38,229 nt of DNA from Pseudomonadales bacterium (GCA_029249645.1 JAQWWC010000123.1:1-38229); one strand, 5' to 3'; positions 7,552 through 16,930 are shown, counted from the stretch's first letter. The notes: generated from the letters alone by a model not told the origin. Translations and numbers: made by a program.

Positions 7552-9168
7552 ATGCAATGGAGTTTTGGTGACATTTTAACCGCGGTGACTCAGATCACTG
7601 ACCCCAATAAGCCCGCCCTAATCCATGGCGAACGCCTGATCACCCATGGCGACTTCAACCTTAGGACCAACAACTTGGCGCGATCGCTGCTTGCAGGCGG
7701 AGCAGAGCCCGGCGATAAAATCGCTTTTTACATGCGCAATTGCCCAGAGTACTCCGAGGGCATTGCAGCCGCCTTTAAAGCCTCGCTCACCCATGTGAAC
7801 GTGAATTATCGGTATATCGATCACGAACTGGTTTATCTATTGGACAATGCCGACGCAAAGATCGTGATCTACCAACAGGAATTCTCTGAATCGGTCGAGC
7901 GAATTAAGGCACAACTACCGCTCGTAACCCAATGGATTGAAACTCAAGACAGCACAGTTCATAGCGAGGTTTTGGATACCGACTATGAGCGTCGAGCGCA
8001 CTCCGGTGACGGCAGTGCCGTCGACGTCGAGCATTCTCCTGAGGATCTCCTGTTTTTGTATACCGGTGGCACAACCGGCATGCCCAAAGGCGTGATGTGG
8101 CAGCATGATGATTTATTTAAAGTCATGGGTGCCGGCGGCAACCCTCGGCTATCGATCCCACCAAGCGCAAACTTAGACGAACTGCTCAGCCGAATACAAT
8201 CCCAGCCAGGTCCTGTAAACCTTCCGCTGCCACCTATGATGCACGGAACGGGCCTGCTTTCTGCGATCGGCGCGATGGCCATGGGGGGCACCTGTGTGAC
8301 CCTGCCCAACACCAATTTCGATCCGAGTCAGGCACTTAGAGCTATTGAAGCCAACCGCGTCACGACCGTGACCATTGTCGGCGATGCCTTTGCGCGCCCA
8401 ATGCTGGAAGCCCTTGATGATGCGCCACAGGCCTATGACATCAGTTCGATCAACGTCATTACCTCATCTGGTGTCATGTGGACGCGAGAAATCAAAGCAG
8501 GGTTATTAGAGCACAATGAAAATCTTCTACTGGTCGATGGGTTTTCCTCCTCAGAAGCCATCGGCTTGGGTAGTTCTGTCATGACCAAAGCGGAGGACAT
8601 CGCTGTTGCAAAATTTACCATCGGCCCAAACTGCCGTGTCTTTACGGAAGATGATCGAGAGGTTCATCCCGGCGACAACGAAACCGGCATGGTGGCGGTT
8701 AGAGGCAATCTGCCCCTCGGTTATTACAAAGACGCAGAAAAAACCGCGAAAACCTTTAAAATCATCCGAGGCGAGCGCTACTCGATTCCCGGCGACTGGG
8801 TTCAGGTCGAAGCGGACGGCACACTCACCCTACTGGGCCGCGGCAGCAACTGCATTAACACAGCCGGCGAAAAGGTTTTCCCAGAAGAAGTCGAAGAAGC
8901 ACTCAAACTGCACGATGGCATCGATGACGCCCTAGTGGTCGGGCTCAACGACCCCAAGTGGGGCCAGGCCATTACCGCGGTCATCCAGACCCGACACAAC
9001 CAAGCCCTTGATCCAAATGAACTCAAAACCTGGGCGAGGCAGCAATTAGCCGCTTACAAATTGCCGAAGCATATCTTTCAAAAAGAAAGCCTTGACCGAG
9101 CACCGAACGGCAAGGCCGATTATGCAAGCATTCGAGCCTTTGCGGAGGCGACATTAAAAAAAGCGTAG
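7552..9168 (+). CDS. Acyl-CoA synthetase (AMP-binding, FadD family)
   Basis: A 538-residue adenylate-forming enzyme that activates a carboxylic acid with ATP and CoA. The phosphate-binding loop is YTGGTTGMPKG (170-180), followed by GDW (414-416), the hinge and acceptor region GRGSNCINTAGEKVFPEEVE (429-448) and the catalytic lysine K521 in APNGKADY. Its length and N-terminal pattern resemble the FadD19/FadD17-like group of actinobacterial and proteobacterial fatty- or steroid-acid ligases rather than acetyl-CoA synthetase. No signal peptide or transmembrane segment is seen. GAGG sits 8 nt before the ATG. With the upstream SDR and crotonase it would supply the CoA ester for a degradation pathway; the substrate cannot be read from sequence. 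It converges on yeiP, 25 bp stop to stop. Confidence 0.93.
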   Translation: MQWSFGDILTAVTQITDPNKPALIHGERLITHGDFNLRTNNLARSLLAGGAEPGDKIAFYMRNCPEYSEGIAAAFKASLTHVNVNYRYIDHELVYLLDNADAKIVIYQQEFSESVERIKAQLPLVTQWIETQDSTVHSEVLDTDYERRAHSGDGSAVDVEHSPEDLLFLYTGGTTGMPKGVMWQHDDLFKVMGAGGNPRLSIPPSANLDELLSRIQSQPGPVNLPLPPMMHGTGLLSAIGAMAMGGTCVTLPNTNFDPSQALRAIEANRVTTVTIVGDAFARPMLEALDDAPQAYDISSINVITSSGVMWTREIKAGLLEHNENLLLVDGFSSSEAIGLGSSVMTKAEDIAVAKFTIGPNCRVFTEDDREVHPGDNETGMVAVRGNLPLGYYKDAEKTAKTFKIIRGERYSIPGDWVQVEADGTLTLLGRGSNCINTAGEKVFPEEVEEALKLHDGIDDALVVGLNDPKWGQAITAVIQTRHNQALDPNELKTWARQQLAAYKLPKHIFQKESLDRAPNGKADYASIRAFAEATLKKA

Positions 9169-9193
9169 CCCAAAATTGGTTTCTCTGTCGGGT

Positions 9194-9760
9194 TTAAGCA
9201 CGGGACATAAACTTCGCATTCGTGGTGTTCACCTTAATGCGTTCACCAGCGCTAATATACTCCGGAACCTGCACCACCAAGCCAGTCTCGAGCGTCGCGG
9301 GCTTGGTTCTCGAGCTCGCGCTTGCGCCTTTTATGCCTGGCGCTGTATCCGAAATCAAAAGCGTGACAGCTTGAGGCACCTCGATGGCAGCTATTTGGCC
9401 GTCAATCACCAGCGCCGTAATATCCTCCAGACCTTCCTTTAAATAACCCAATTGGTCCTCTAAGTCAGTGCGGTTCAGGCTGTATTGGGTGTAATCCGTA
9501 AGCGCCATAAAGTGATATTCATCACCATCAATGTAAGAAAATTGCACAGAGACCCTCTGGCAATCAATCGTTCCAAACTGCTCTTCACCCTTACTGCTAA
9601 CCTCCTTTTTCAAGCCTGTCAGCAAATTCTTAAACCGCAATTTATAAAGGGTCACGGCACCCCTTGAGGAGGGGCTTTTGGTTTCGAGGTGTTTGAGGAC
9701 GTGAGGGACACCCTCGATGTCAACTACATCACCCCGCTTGATTTCGCTCGCTTTTGGCAT
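9194..9760 (-). CDS. yeiP: Elongation factor P-like protein YeiP (EfpL)
   Basis: A 188-residue, three-domain translation factor of the EF-P family. It binds ribosomes stalled on proline-rich stretches and helps form the next peptide bond. The N-terminal KOW-like domain has SPSSRGAVTLYKLR, with arginine R33 at the loop tip where EF-P carries a modifiable lysine; this arginine marks the EfpL/YeiP branch, which needs no lysine modification. The C-terminal domain has the signature APGIKGASASSRTKPATLETG followed by VQVPEYISAGERIKVNTT, in the usual EF-P layout. AAGGAG lies 6 nt before the ATG. The gene is divergent from the DUF3820 gene with only 20 bp between starts, so control elements must overlap coding sequence. 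Confidence 0.95.
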   Translation of the reverse strand: MPKASEIKRGDVVDIEGVPHVLKHLETKSPSSRGAVTLYKLRFKNLLTGLKKEVSSKGEEQFGTIDCQRVSVQFSYIDGDEYHFMALTDYTQYSLNRTDLEDQLGYLKEGLEDITALVIDGQIAAIEVPQAVTLLISDTAPGIKGASASSRTKPATLETGLVVQVPEYISAGERIKVNTTNAKFMSRA

Positions 9761-9780
9761 CAGGCTCTCCTTAACATTTT

Positions 9781-10035
9781 ATGATTATAAACGGCATGCA
9801 CTTTCAACCCAATGACTTAGAAGCCGTGGCCAATGTCACCATGCCGTTTGGAAAATTTAAAGGCACTCGGATTCATCGGCTGCCAGAGGCGTATTTAATT
9901 TGGTTTTCGGAAAGAGGCTTCCCAACAGGCCAACTTGGCACGCTTATGAACCTTGCCTTGACGCTTAAAGTCGATGGTCTTGAACACCTAACCCGCCCGC
10001 TTGAGCGACCCGCTCGCAGCGAGGCTTCCGCGTAA
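9781..10035 (+). CDS. DUF3820-family small protein
   Basis: An 84-residue protein whose core, MPFGKFKGTRIHRLPEAYLI-W-F, followed by G-F-P-x-G-x-L-G and a final GLEHL, matches DUF3820 (also called the quorum-sensing-regulated virulence-factor fold from a Pseudomonas structure). No enzymatic residues stand out and the molecular role is unknown. The first ATG (9781) and a second five codons later (9796) are both possible; neither has a good ribosome-binding site. It is divergent from yeiP with a 20-bp gap. Confidence 0.85.
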   Translation: MIINGMHFQPNDLEAVANVTMPFGKFKGTRIHRLPEAYLIWFSERGFPTGQLGTLMNLALTLKVDGLEHLTRPLERPARSEASA

Positions 10036-10341
10036 TTTAAATGCAAGAAATAAATGATGGCCCGGCCAGCGAACACAATGGTGCGACGCAGGTTAAAACC
10101 GCGCCGAGGTTAATTCACATTGAAAGCGCTCTCACACTCATCCCTCAAGGCTTGAGGAGCAGAATGCCAAACTGCAGGATTTATCGTTACGCTCGTCGCT
10201 ATACATGCTCAAACTCGAATTTTGCCTTAACGCTTTTACCTGAAATCAAGTCTCTTCGCTGTCCTACAGCCCGATCTAGACGATTTGACGTCAGAAGCCA
10301 CAGCTAGGACAATCTCTCTAACTTTTTTCAGAGCAGCCCCT
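10036..10341 (+). other. Intergenic region before the monooxygenase-fold gene
   Basis: About 300 bp with no supportable gene. The one notable element is a 15-bp dyad, CCTCAAGGCTTGAGG (10143-10157), two 7-bp arms around a single G. I see no clear -35/-10 pair. Confidence 0.4.
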
Positions 10342-10632
10342 ATGTCCATTGGCATCATCGCAACCCTAGAAATCAAACCAGGCGAACAAGCCGCATTCGA
10401 AGCCATCTTTTCAGAATTGAGCGCCTTAGTGCGCGCCAATGAAGCGGGCAATAATTTTTACGCACTTCACAAGAGCCGAGAGTCTGACACAACCTACGTG
10501 GTGCTAGAACAATATGCCGATGACGCAGCGTTACAAGCGCACAATCAAACTGAGTACTTCAAGCGACTCGGCGCAGCGATGGGGCCTCACATGGCAGGAC
10601 GCCCAAAGATAGAAATGCTCGATGCGGTTTAA
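10342..10632 (+). CDS. Antibiotic biosynthesis monooxygenase (ABM)-fold protein
   Basis: A 96-residue ferredoxin-like alpha/beta-barrel protein. It starts IGIIATLEIKPGEQAAFEAI, then NFYALHKSRESDTTYVVLEQYADDAALQAHNQTEYFKRLG, the typical ABM pattern with a conserved histidine after the Y/W-x-D-x-x-A-L motif. Members act as dimers, either as cofactor-free quinone-forming monooxygenases or as signal or degradation proteins such as LsrG; which applies here is not visible. The reading frame is open 19 codons further upstream, but homology starts at the ATG at 10342, so I use that. It is alone on its strand and converges with the esterase gene. Confidence 0.83.
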   Translation: MSIGIIATLEIKPGEQAAFEAIFSELSALVRANEAGNNFYALHKSRESDTTYVVLEQYADDAALQAHNQTEYFKRLGAAMGPHMAGRPKIEMLDAV

Positions 10633-10682
10633 AGCGGCGACGCTTGCGCGGTGCAACACACTCCGGCAGATCCGTAAGTAGC

Positions 10683-11705
10683 TTAGGTCAGTCTCTCAAC
10701 CAGCCAAGGTAATGAGCGATCCATCCGATAGTCGATGCCCGAATGGGTATCGTCGAATGTTTCGAATTCGTGATCTATCTCCAAGGCCTCGCAACGCGCG
10801 CTGAACTTTCGCACGCCATAGAGCAGATGGTATTGATCTCTTAGACCGCAATCAAGAAACAACCCTTTCAGCGCGCGCAGCTTTACCTGAGCCGCGAACT
10901 GCTCGAGCCCAACAATTGGGTCAAAGGCTTGCCAGGCAGCCCATCTTTCTGCATCCCTTTCGCAAGTTTTCAGATCCACCGGCAACCGAACCCCAAAGGG
11001 CGCATCCGGGTCAGGATCATACGACGCCGCCATCGCAAACGTCATCAGAACGTGCATCTCGCCTCCGGCTATACGTCGGCGGCGGTGGAGACGCTCTATA
11101 TATCCTGAGATACCCAATCCGCTCTGAGTCAAAGCCAAGAGCACCTCGGGAAATTCCCGGCCGTAACACAACTCAAAATCCATATCACCGGAATGACACA
11201 CCACAGCACCCCAATGCTCACCGTGATGAAGTGCTTGATGGAGAGCGCCGTAGCCACCGCTGGATTTACCGAAAAGCCCTCTACCACCGGGTTCTGTGAT
11301 GACTGGATATCGGGCTTCAACGGCTGGCACCAAGACTTCATGCAGCCAACGCGCCCAGTGACCCATCGCAATTGAGTCAACATATTGGTTACCCCCCAGG
11401 GACGTAAAACAATCTGGAAACACATAAACTGCCGGCCCAAGGATCCCCTCATTCATTAGCCGATCGACCCGCTGCGGCAGCGTTTCACCGAACCCTTTCC
11501 AGGCCAGATGAGACAAGCCGCTACCCGTGAAGCCGGCCAGATCTATAAGCAACGGGTAGCGCTCACCCGCGCGGCAGGCTTCTGGAACGTAGACCGCAAC
11601 CGTCCGCGCGGTCGGGTCTCCCAACAGATTCTCGAGTAAGGGGTGGCCTTCGGTTTCAAAACATTCAAGTTGTCCTTTTGGCTGACTAAAGGCATGTACT
11701 GGCAT
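10683..11705 (-). CDS. Alpha/beta hydrolase, putative esterase (PF00756 type)
   Basis: A 340-residue hydrolase related to esterase D / Fes-type enzymes. The nucleophile serine is in GLFGKSSGGYGAL (G-K-S-S-G, S148). The acid is probably the aspartate of FLDCGLRDQ and the histidine that of DDTHSG near residue 320. No signal peptide is seen, so it is likely cytosolic. The start is the ATG at 11705, with GAGGAG 5 nt upstream; the frame's first codon is a TTG directly before it. It follows the RND pump gene by 38 bp on the same strand and may be the last gene of the efflux operon, perhaps detoxifying an ester that the pump also handles; that link is inferred from position only. Confidence 0.85.
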   Translation of the reverse strand: MPVHAFSQPKGQLECFETEGHPLLENLLGDPTARTVAVYVPEACRAGERYPLLIDLAGFTGSGLSHLAWKGFGETLPQRVDRLMNEGILGPAVYVFPDCFTSLGGNQYVDSIAMGHWARWLHEVLVPAVEARYPVITEPGGRGLFGKSSGGYGALHQALHHGEHWGAVVCHSGDMDFELCYGREFPEVLLALTQSGLGISGYIERLHRRRRIAGGEMHVLMTFAMAASYDPDPDAPFGVRLPVDLKTCERDAERWAAWQAFDPIVGLEQFAAQVKLRALKGLFLDCGLRDQYHLLYGVRKFSARCEALEIDHEFETFDDTHSGIDYRMDRSLPWLVERLT

Positions 11706-11743
11706 CAAAACTCCTCACACTGGTTTCAGTATCAAACACTTTA

Positions 11744-14700
11744 TTACCTTGCGACGGCGGGAGACGATCGCAACCCCGCTATCAGACCGCCAATATCCTC
11801 AAAAACCCGATAAATGGCCGGGACAACCAACAACGTGATCACCGTTGCAAATGTGACGCCGAACGCAAGGGATACAGCCATGGGCACCAGAAACTGAGCC
11901 TGAACACTGGTATTGAACATCAGCGGCATCAGGCCAACAAAAGTGGTGAGTGACGTCAGAATGATCGGGCGGCAGCGAGTCACTGCGGCATTGACCACCG
12001 CATTATCTAAACTTTCGCCTTCTGACACCAGCCGGTTTACCGTATACGTTAGAATCAAACTGCTGTTGACCACGACCCCCGCTGCCGCAATCATTCCTAA
12101 AATGGACATCATGGCAAGGCCCGCAACGAGATCAAACTGCTTCATAATTTGGTGCCCCCAAATCGCCCCAACATAGGCAAAGGGAATGACGCTCATAATC
12201 ATGAGCGGCTGAGTGTAGGAATGCAGTGGAATGGCCAGCAGCGCATAGATCACAAACAAGGCGATCAAAAAAGGAAACACTAAGCTCACTAGATATTCAC
12301 CGCTCTGACGTTGCTCTCCCTCAAGGCTGAGCGCGACCCTTGGATGGTCATTCAGCAGGTCACTTAAATAGCCGCCGCTTAGATCACTGAGAACTTCCTC
12401 CGCAGTGATAACACTACGGTCCACATCAGCTGTGACGTTCACCACTCGACGGGCATCGGTGCGGTTAATACTCGCGTATCCGCGGCCCAGTTCTGCCTCC
12501 GCGACCGTGGTAAAGGGAATCTCTGAACCGGCCGGCGTTCGGACGCGCATCCGGTCGAGGGCCCCAACGCTACGCCGTTCAGAATCGGTATAGCGCACCA
12601 TCACCCGTACATCGTCTCGACCTCTTTGAATGCGCTGCGCCTCCTCACCGTAAAAGGCTTGCCGAACCTGACTGGCCAATCGTGCGAGAGACAAACCCGC
12701 TGCGTCGCCTTCGGGTTTCATCGATAATTTGAGTTCCTGCTTGCCCGAACGAAACGAATCAGTAATATCGATCACACCCGGGTAAGTTGAGAGTTTCAGC
12801 CTCAACGCCGCGGCGATTTCACGCAGCTCACCTACGTTCTCTCCCGACAACTGAATATCAATCGCATTGCCTACCGTGAACAACGAGCTATTGAACTTCA
12901 ATTCCACCGCCCCGGGAATGGAGCCGGCTTGATCACGCCAAAGATTGGCTATCGTCCGCGTATCGAGCGTACGCGCCTGACTCGGCGTGAGCTGTAAGGT
13001 CACCTCGCCTAGATGACCACCCCCAGAACTGCCCCCACTGGGGCCACTCGGGCCAGCCCCACCTCGACTTGAAGGCTGATTACCCACAGCCGATAAAATG
13101 TGCGTGACGGGCGGCGCGTCAGGAAACTGATCCGACAGCGCCTCGGCAAGCGCCTCAGCAGACTGCTCAAGGTAAAGCACCGCGTCGGCCGTCACAGCGG
13201 CTGAGGTCCCCAGGGGCATCGTCAGCTGCGCGATCGCTTGATCAGATGCCAGGGGCGGAAAAAACGAAAAAGGCAGTCGCCCACTACCAACAACGCCCAA
13301 GCCAGATAGGAAAAACACGAAGGCCAAAGCAAGGGTTGTGTACCTTGCGGATACGGCTTGCGCAACCAACCGACGAAAGCGCGTATTAATAAAGACCTCG
13401 ACCCACTCAGAAAACCGTTCTTGGGAACGGACCAGACGCGTCGCTACGCCTTGGGACAGGGAAAAGGCATGAAATAAGATCATAAGCGACACCACGCCAA
13501 CTGCCAGTCCAATATAGCTTGATACGTCCCAAGCAAATTCCAACAACAAGATGCCCACAACCGGCACCATCAATAGATAGATTTCGCCCGCTTCAGTTTT
13601 GACATTTTGATGACCTAAGTGCGCCGGCAGTATCAATTGAGATTCGATCAAGGAAAAAATTAAGCAGCAAATAACGACCGTTGCGATCACTGCACCGATT
13701 TGACCCGAGGTCCCCACGCCCTGCAGCATGGGCACAAAGGCGCAGATCGTTGTTAGAACCCCAAAGATTACCGGCACTGATATTTTTTGGGTCCCGAGCA
13801 CTGCTCCTTCAAGTAGCGTCCGACTCTTACGTTGTTCAGCGAAGACGTTTTCACCCACCACAATCGCATCATCGACCATGATGCCAAGCACGAGGATGAA
13901 ACCAAACAACGAAATGCCATCGATGGACAATCCAAGGTAGTTTGTTAAGTATAAGGCGCCCAAGAAAGCTACTGGCACACCAATACTCACCCAAAAGGCA
14001 AGCCTTGGCCGCAGGAACAGCGCCAGTAAGATCAAAACCATCAGAAATCCCTGACGCGCACTATCTAGCAAAGTACTGAGTCGATCGCGAAGCAATCTTG
14101 AATTATCGTTCCACACCGTCAACGTGACGCCCTCTGGCAAGCCACCGGAAGCTGTTTCTAAATACCGATTCACTTCCTCAGTGATCTTCAGAATATTCTG
14201 GTCGCCGACGCGAGACACCCGAATGATCGCGGCCGGCTCCCCATCAAAGCGTAGGGCTTGGTCGGTGTCTTCAAACCCATCCGAGACGGTTGCGACATCT
14301 TTCAAAAACACTCGCCGGCCTTCCACATCACTGCTGAGGAGTAAATTTTCAAACTCCTCACCGCTATAAGCCTGACCTTGCGTTCGCAATAGAATCTCAC
14401 CATCACTGGTTTTGATGGCCCCACCCGGAACATCTAAAGATTGCCGACGAATCACGCTAGCAACTTGATCCAAAGTCAACCCATTCCGCTGCAAAGAGGC
14501 CTCAGACACCTCGACCGATATTTCGTACGGCCTCGTATTGATCAACGCAACCTGCGTAATACTTGGCAATGCTGCAATATCGTCTCGCACACGTTGTCCG
14601 AGCACCTTAAGCGCACGTTCATCGTTCGGTCCCGTGATCGCGATTTCCATCACGCTGCGAACGCTCGTAATCAAATTAATGATGGGCTTTTCTGTCTCCG

Positions 14701-15061
14701 ACGGGAGGGTATCAACCGCATCAACTCGATTTTTAACATCATCCAGCGCTTTCGACTTGTCGGTGTCTTCAAACAGCTCAACCGACACCGTGCAGATCCC
14801 CTCGTTGGCCGCCGACCGGATCTCCTTAACTCCCTCAACGCCCTCCAACTCTTCTTCGATGCGCACGCACACACCCTGCTCAACCTCTTCAGGCGCCGCA
14901 CCAAGATACAAAACCGACACCGTAATGATTGGGACGTCGATGTCCGGGAAAGATTTTTGAGGCATCGACAGAAGCGCCGAAGCACCAAAAAGGACGACCA
15001 AAATGAGCAGCAAATTTGCGGCGATATGGTTTTCGGCGAACCAAGCGATAACCGTTTTCAT
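11744..15061 (-). CDS. RND efflux transporter, inner-membrane pump (AcrB/HAE1-like)
   Basis: A 1105-residue proton-driven exporter. Transmembrane helix 1 (about 12-33) precedes the first porter loop; the helix 2-6 block starts near 336. The proton-relay aspartates D397-D398 lie in LGIMVDDAIVVGENV, and the second half repeats the layout with a large loop and helices from about 920. It is somewhat longer than AcrB (1049) because of a Gly/Ser-rich loop at about 660-682 (SSRGGAGPSGPSGG pattern) in the second porter region and an extra hydrophobic stretch near 495-540. Its start overlaps the membrane-fusion gene stop (ATGA). With that protein and an outer-membrane channel encoded elsewhere it would form a tripartite pump; the substrate is unknown. 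Confidence 0.95.
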   Translation of the reverse strand: MKTVIAWFAENHIAANLLLILVVLFGASALLSMPQKSFPDIDVPIITVSVLYLGAAPEEVEQGVCVRIEEELEGVEGVKEIRSAANEGICTVSVELFEDTDKSKALDDVKNRVDAVDTLPSETEKPIINLITSVRSVMEIAITGPNDERALKVLGQRVRDDIAALPSITQVALINTRPYEISVEVSEASLQRNGLTLDQVASVIRRQSLDVPGGAIKTSDGEILLRTQGQAYSGEEFENLLLSSDVEGRRVFLKDVATVSDGFEDTDQALRFDGEPAAIIRVSRVGDQNILKITEEVNRYLETASGGLPEGVTLTVWNDNSRLLRDRLSTLLDSARQGFLMVLILLALFLRPRLAFWVSIGVPVAFLGALYLTNYLGLSIDGISLFGFILVLGIMVDDAIVVGENVFAEQRKSRTLLEGAVLGTQKISVPVIFGVLTTICAFVPMLQGVGTSGQIGAVIATVVICCLIFSLIESQLILPAHLGHQNVKTEAGEIYLLMVPVVGILLLEFAWDVSSYIGLAVGVVSLMILFHAFSLSQGVATRLVRSQERFSEWVEVFINTRFRRLVAQAVSARYTTLALAFVFFLSGLGVVGSGRLPFSFFPPLASDQAIAQLTMPLGTSAAVTADAVLYLEQSAEALAEALSDQFPDAPPVTHILSAVGNQPSSRGGAGPSGPSGGSSGGGHLGEVTLQLTPSQARTLDTRTIANLWRDQAGSIPGAVELKFNSSLFTVGNAIDIQLSGENVGELREIAAALRLKLSTYPGVIDITDSFRSGKQELKLSMKPEGDAAGLSLARLASQVRQAFYGEEAQRIQRGRDDVRVMVRYTDSERRSVGALDRMRVRTPAGSEIPFTTVAEAELGRGYASINRTDARRVVNVTADVDRSVITAEEVLSDLSGGYLSDLLNDHPRVALSLEGEQRQSGEYLVSLVFPFLIALFVIYALLAIPLHSYTQPLMIMSVIPFAYVGAIWGHQIMKQFDLVAGLAMMSILGMIAAAGVVVNSSLILTYTVNRLVSEGESLDNAVVNAAVTRCRPIILTSLTTFVGLMPLMFNTSVQAQFLVPMAVSLAFGVTFATVITLLVVPAIYRVFEDIGGLIAGLRSSPAVAR

Positions 15062-16239
15062 CGCAAGCTCACCTCAGCATTGGTATCGACGATACGAACT
15101 TGCATTCCTTCGACACCATCCTCCATCGCCGAAAGGCAAACCCGATCGCCATTCGACAAACCCTCATCAATCAAGACCCAGTCTCCCTCTCGTCGAACGA
15201 CCTTGACCCTCACACGGCGAAGCCGCTGTTCCGCATCGATCAAAAACACCGCACTGTCGCCGCGAAGTGCCGTTCTTGGCAATTTCACAACTCCTGGCAG
15301 TCTTTTGCCTAAAATTTCGGCTTCCACAAAAAGCCCGACAGCCAAAGGCGCCCCCCCGACACTTGTTTGGTATGGCGCTTTAATTTGAGCAACCAAGTTC
15401 ACCATGCGGGTTACGGCATCAATCTCGCCCTCCGTTCGAACCACCTCGCCTTCCCAACGCTGAGTCTCACCGGCAAAATTTGAACTCAAAGTAACTTTGG
15501 GTCGCGCAGTCTTGGCTATGCCTTGCTCTGACAAGGTCACGTCTAGATAAGCGAGTTCTTGATCTTGGATTGGCAGTCTGACTTCAGCGTAATCGGTGGC
15601 ATAAAGTTTGGCCACGGCTACCCCCTTCGAAACATATTGACCTACATCTATTTTTTCGCTGCGAACCCGACCTTGATAGGGCGCGACCACGCGGGTTCGC
15701 ACAAGGTCTCGCTGGGCGCTTTCCAATCGAGCGGCCGCCTCTCGATAGCTGGCTTTGGCAAACTGTAAACGCTTTAGAGCCTCATCCTCGAGCGCTTGAC
15801 TCGCAGACTGACGTTGCTTCAAGTCAAGTTGGCGGTCATAGTCCTTCTGCGCAAAACTGACTTCGCTCGCGGCTTTTGCAACAGCCGCACTCGCCAGCTC
15901 CAACGCAATTTTATAGTCGGTAGGGTCAACCTCAAAAAGAACTTCACCGGCATCAAAAAAACCGCCTGTCACCATACCTTGCGCTGTGCTGACAATGCGA
16001 CCGGACACCTCAGAGACTAAGTCGGTTTCACTGCGCGGCTCGACGGTACCAAAGGCCCCAGCCGTTAACTGCAAAGCCCGCATCTCAACCACTTGGCTTT
16101 GTACCAGCGGCTTTATCGGTGCTGGCGGCCTAGCATCCAGTTTCGGTCCGGTTGAATATAAATAAAAGGAAAACCAAAGACCGAACCCGGCTACTACAAC
16201 AGGGGCTATAACTGACTCAGAACGGGCGGTCGCACTCAT
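15058..16239 (-). CDS. RND periplasmic membrane-fusion protein (HlyD/AcrA family)
   Basis: A 393-residue adaptor linking pump and outer-membrane channel. An N-terminal hydrophobic anchor (about 10-29) lacks a lipobox cysteine, so it is probably held by an uncleaved helix. Next come the first half-lipoyl segment (TVEPRSETDLVSEVSGRIV), a coiled-coil hairpin (about 110-180, rich in A, Q, K, R), the second half-lipoyl (VVAPYQGRVRSEKIDVGQYV) and beta-barrel and membrane-proximal domains. Overlaps of 4 nt with both the TetR gene upstream and the pump gene downstream show a single translationally coupled operon. Confidence 0.94.
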   Translation of the reverse strand: MSATARSESVIAPVVVAGFGLWFSFYLYSTGPKLDARPPAPIKPLVQSQVVEMRALQLTAGAFGTVEPRSETDLVSEVSGRIVSTAQGMVTGGFFDAGEVLFEVDPTDYKIALELASAAVAKAASEVSFAQKDYDRQLDLKQRQSASQALEDEALKRLQFAKASYREAAARLESAQRDLVRTRVVAPYQGRVRSEKIDVGQYVSKGVAVAKLYATDYAEVRLPIQDQELAYLDVTLSEQGIAKTARPKVTLSSNFAGETQRWEGEVVRTEGEIDAVTRMVNLVAQIKAPYQTSVGGAPLAVGLFVEAEILGKRLPGVVKLPRTALRGDSAVFLIDAEQRLRRVRVKVVRREGDWVLIDEGLSNGDRVCLSAMEDGVEGMQVRIVDTNAEVSLR

Positions 16240-16898
16240 GGTATATCCTTACTATTAACACTAACCGATGGTCCTTCTAGAAAACCATCAATAGAAAAAT
16301 TGAGCAGCCGTTCAAACGACACCTCTGTTGGCGGCGCCGAGCCCAAGAGTCGCTCCGAAGGACGCAGCACTGTAAAACTTAATGCCCCAACAACAAACGA
16401 GAACTTCTGAGCAATCAGCGCTCTGTCTTGCTTTGGGAAGCAAGCCGCAACAGCCAGAACGAACTGCTCGATCACGTCGCTAAAAACAAGACTTAGCAAG
16501 GGTTCGACCACTTCAGCAGGCTCTGTCATAACACGCCCCATAAGTCGTCGAGCCGGCGCTTCATGTTCATTGAAAAAAACGGGCCACAAAAATGCATGAA
16601 GAATGTCTCGGATGGATTCGGCCCGTCGCTCACGAACGGCCTGTAGACGCAGTCGCCGCGAGGTGTTGATCGGCGCAATGCGGCGAATCAGTACCGCTTC
16701 TAACAAACCTTGCTTGGAACCAAAGTGGTAACCCATCGCCGCAATATTAACCCCAGCCTTGTCCGCGATAGCCCGCGCGGACATCCCGGCATAGCCAGCA
16801 TCGATGAACAAGGCTTCGGCTGCATTCAGCAAGCGCCCTTGCGTATCACTTGTTTTACACGGGCTTTTACGTGACTTTTGCGCGCTATTTAGACTCAT
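16236..16898 (-). CDS. TetR/AcrR-family transcriptional regulator
   Basis: A 220-residue repressor. The N-terminal helix-turn-helix (about 19-66) has RLLNAAEALFIDAGYAGMSA followed by RAIADKAGVNIAAMGYHFGSKQGLL, a classic TetR signature. The C-terminal part (about 85-215) resembles the CecR-type ligand-binding domain (helix EAPARRLMGRVMTEPAEVV). It is the first gene of the efflux operon and overlaps the membrane-fusion gene by 4 nt, so it most likely represses its own operon until the pump's substrate binds. A palindrome 23 bp upstream of the start is a candidate operator. Confidence 0.93.
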   Translation of the reverse strand: MSLNSAQKSRKSPCKTSDTQGRLLNAAEALFIDAGYAGMSARAIADKAGVNIAAMGYHFGSKQGLLEAVLIRRIAPINTSRRLRLQAVRERRAESIRDILHAFLWPVFFNEHEAPARRLMGRVMTEPAEVVEPLLSLVFSDVIEQFVLAVAACFPKQDRALIAQKFSFVVGALSFTVLRPSERLLGSAPPTEVSFERLLNFSIDGFLEGPSVSVNSKDIP

Positions 16899-16920
16899 GC
16901 TCTGTCATTCGCTCGAGATC

Positions 16921-16930
16921 AATGATCATT
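16921..16930. promoter_or_regulatory. Candidate TetR operator
   Basis: AATGATCATT is a perfect 10-bp palindrome 23 bp upstream of the TetR-regulator ATG, where an autoregulator would block transcription. The dyad is short and does not extend into the flanks, so this rests on position. Confidence 0.3.

Noticed and set aside
14441-15388. 315-residue plus-strand open frame antisense to the RND operon
   Set aside because: It is rich in Arg, Ser and Thr, as expected for the complement of a coding frame, and spans the junction of two clear minus-strand genes.
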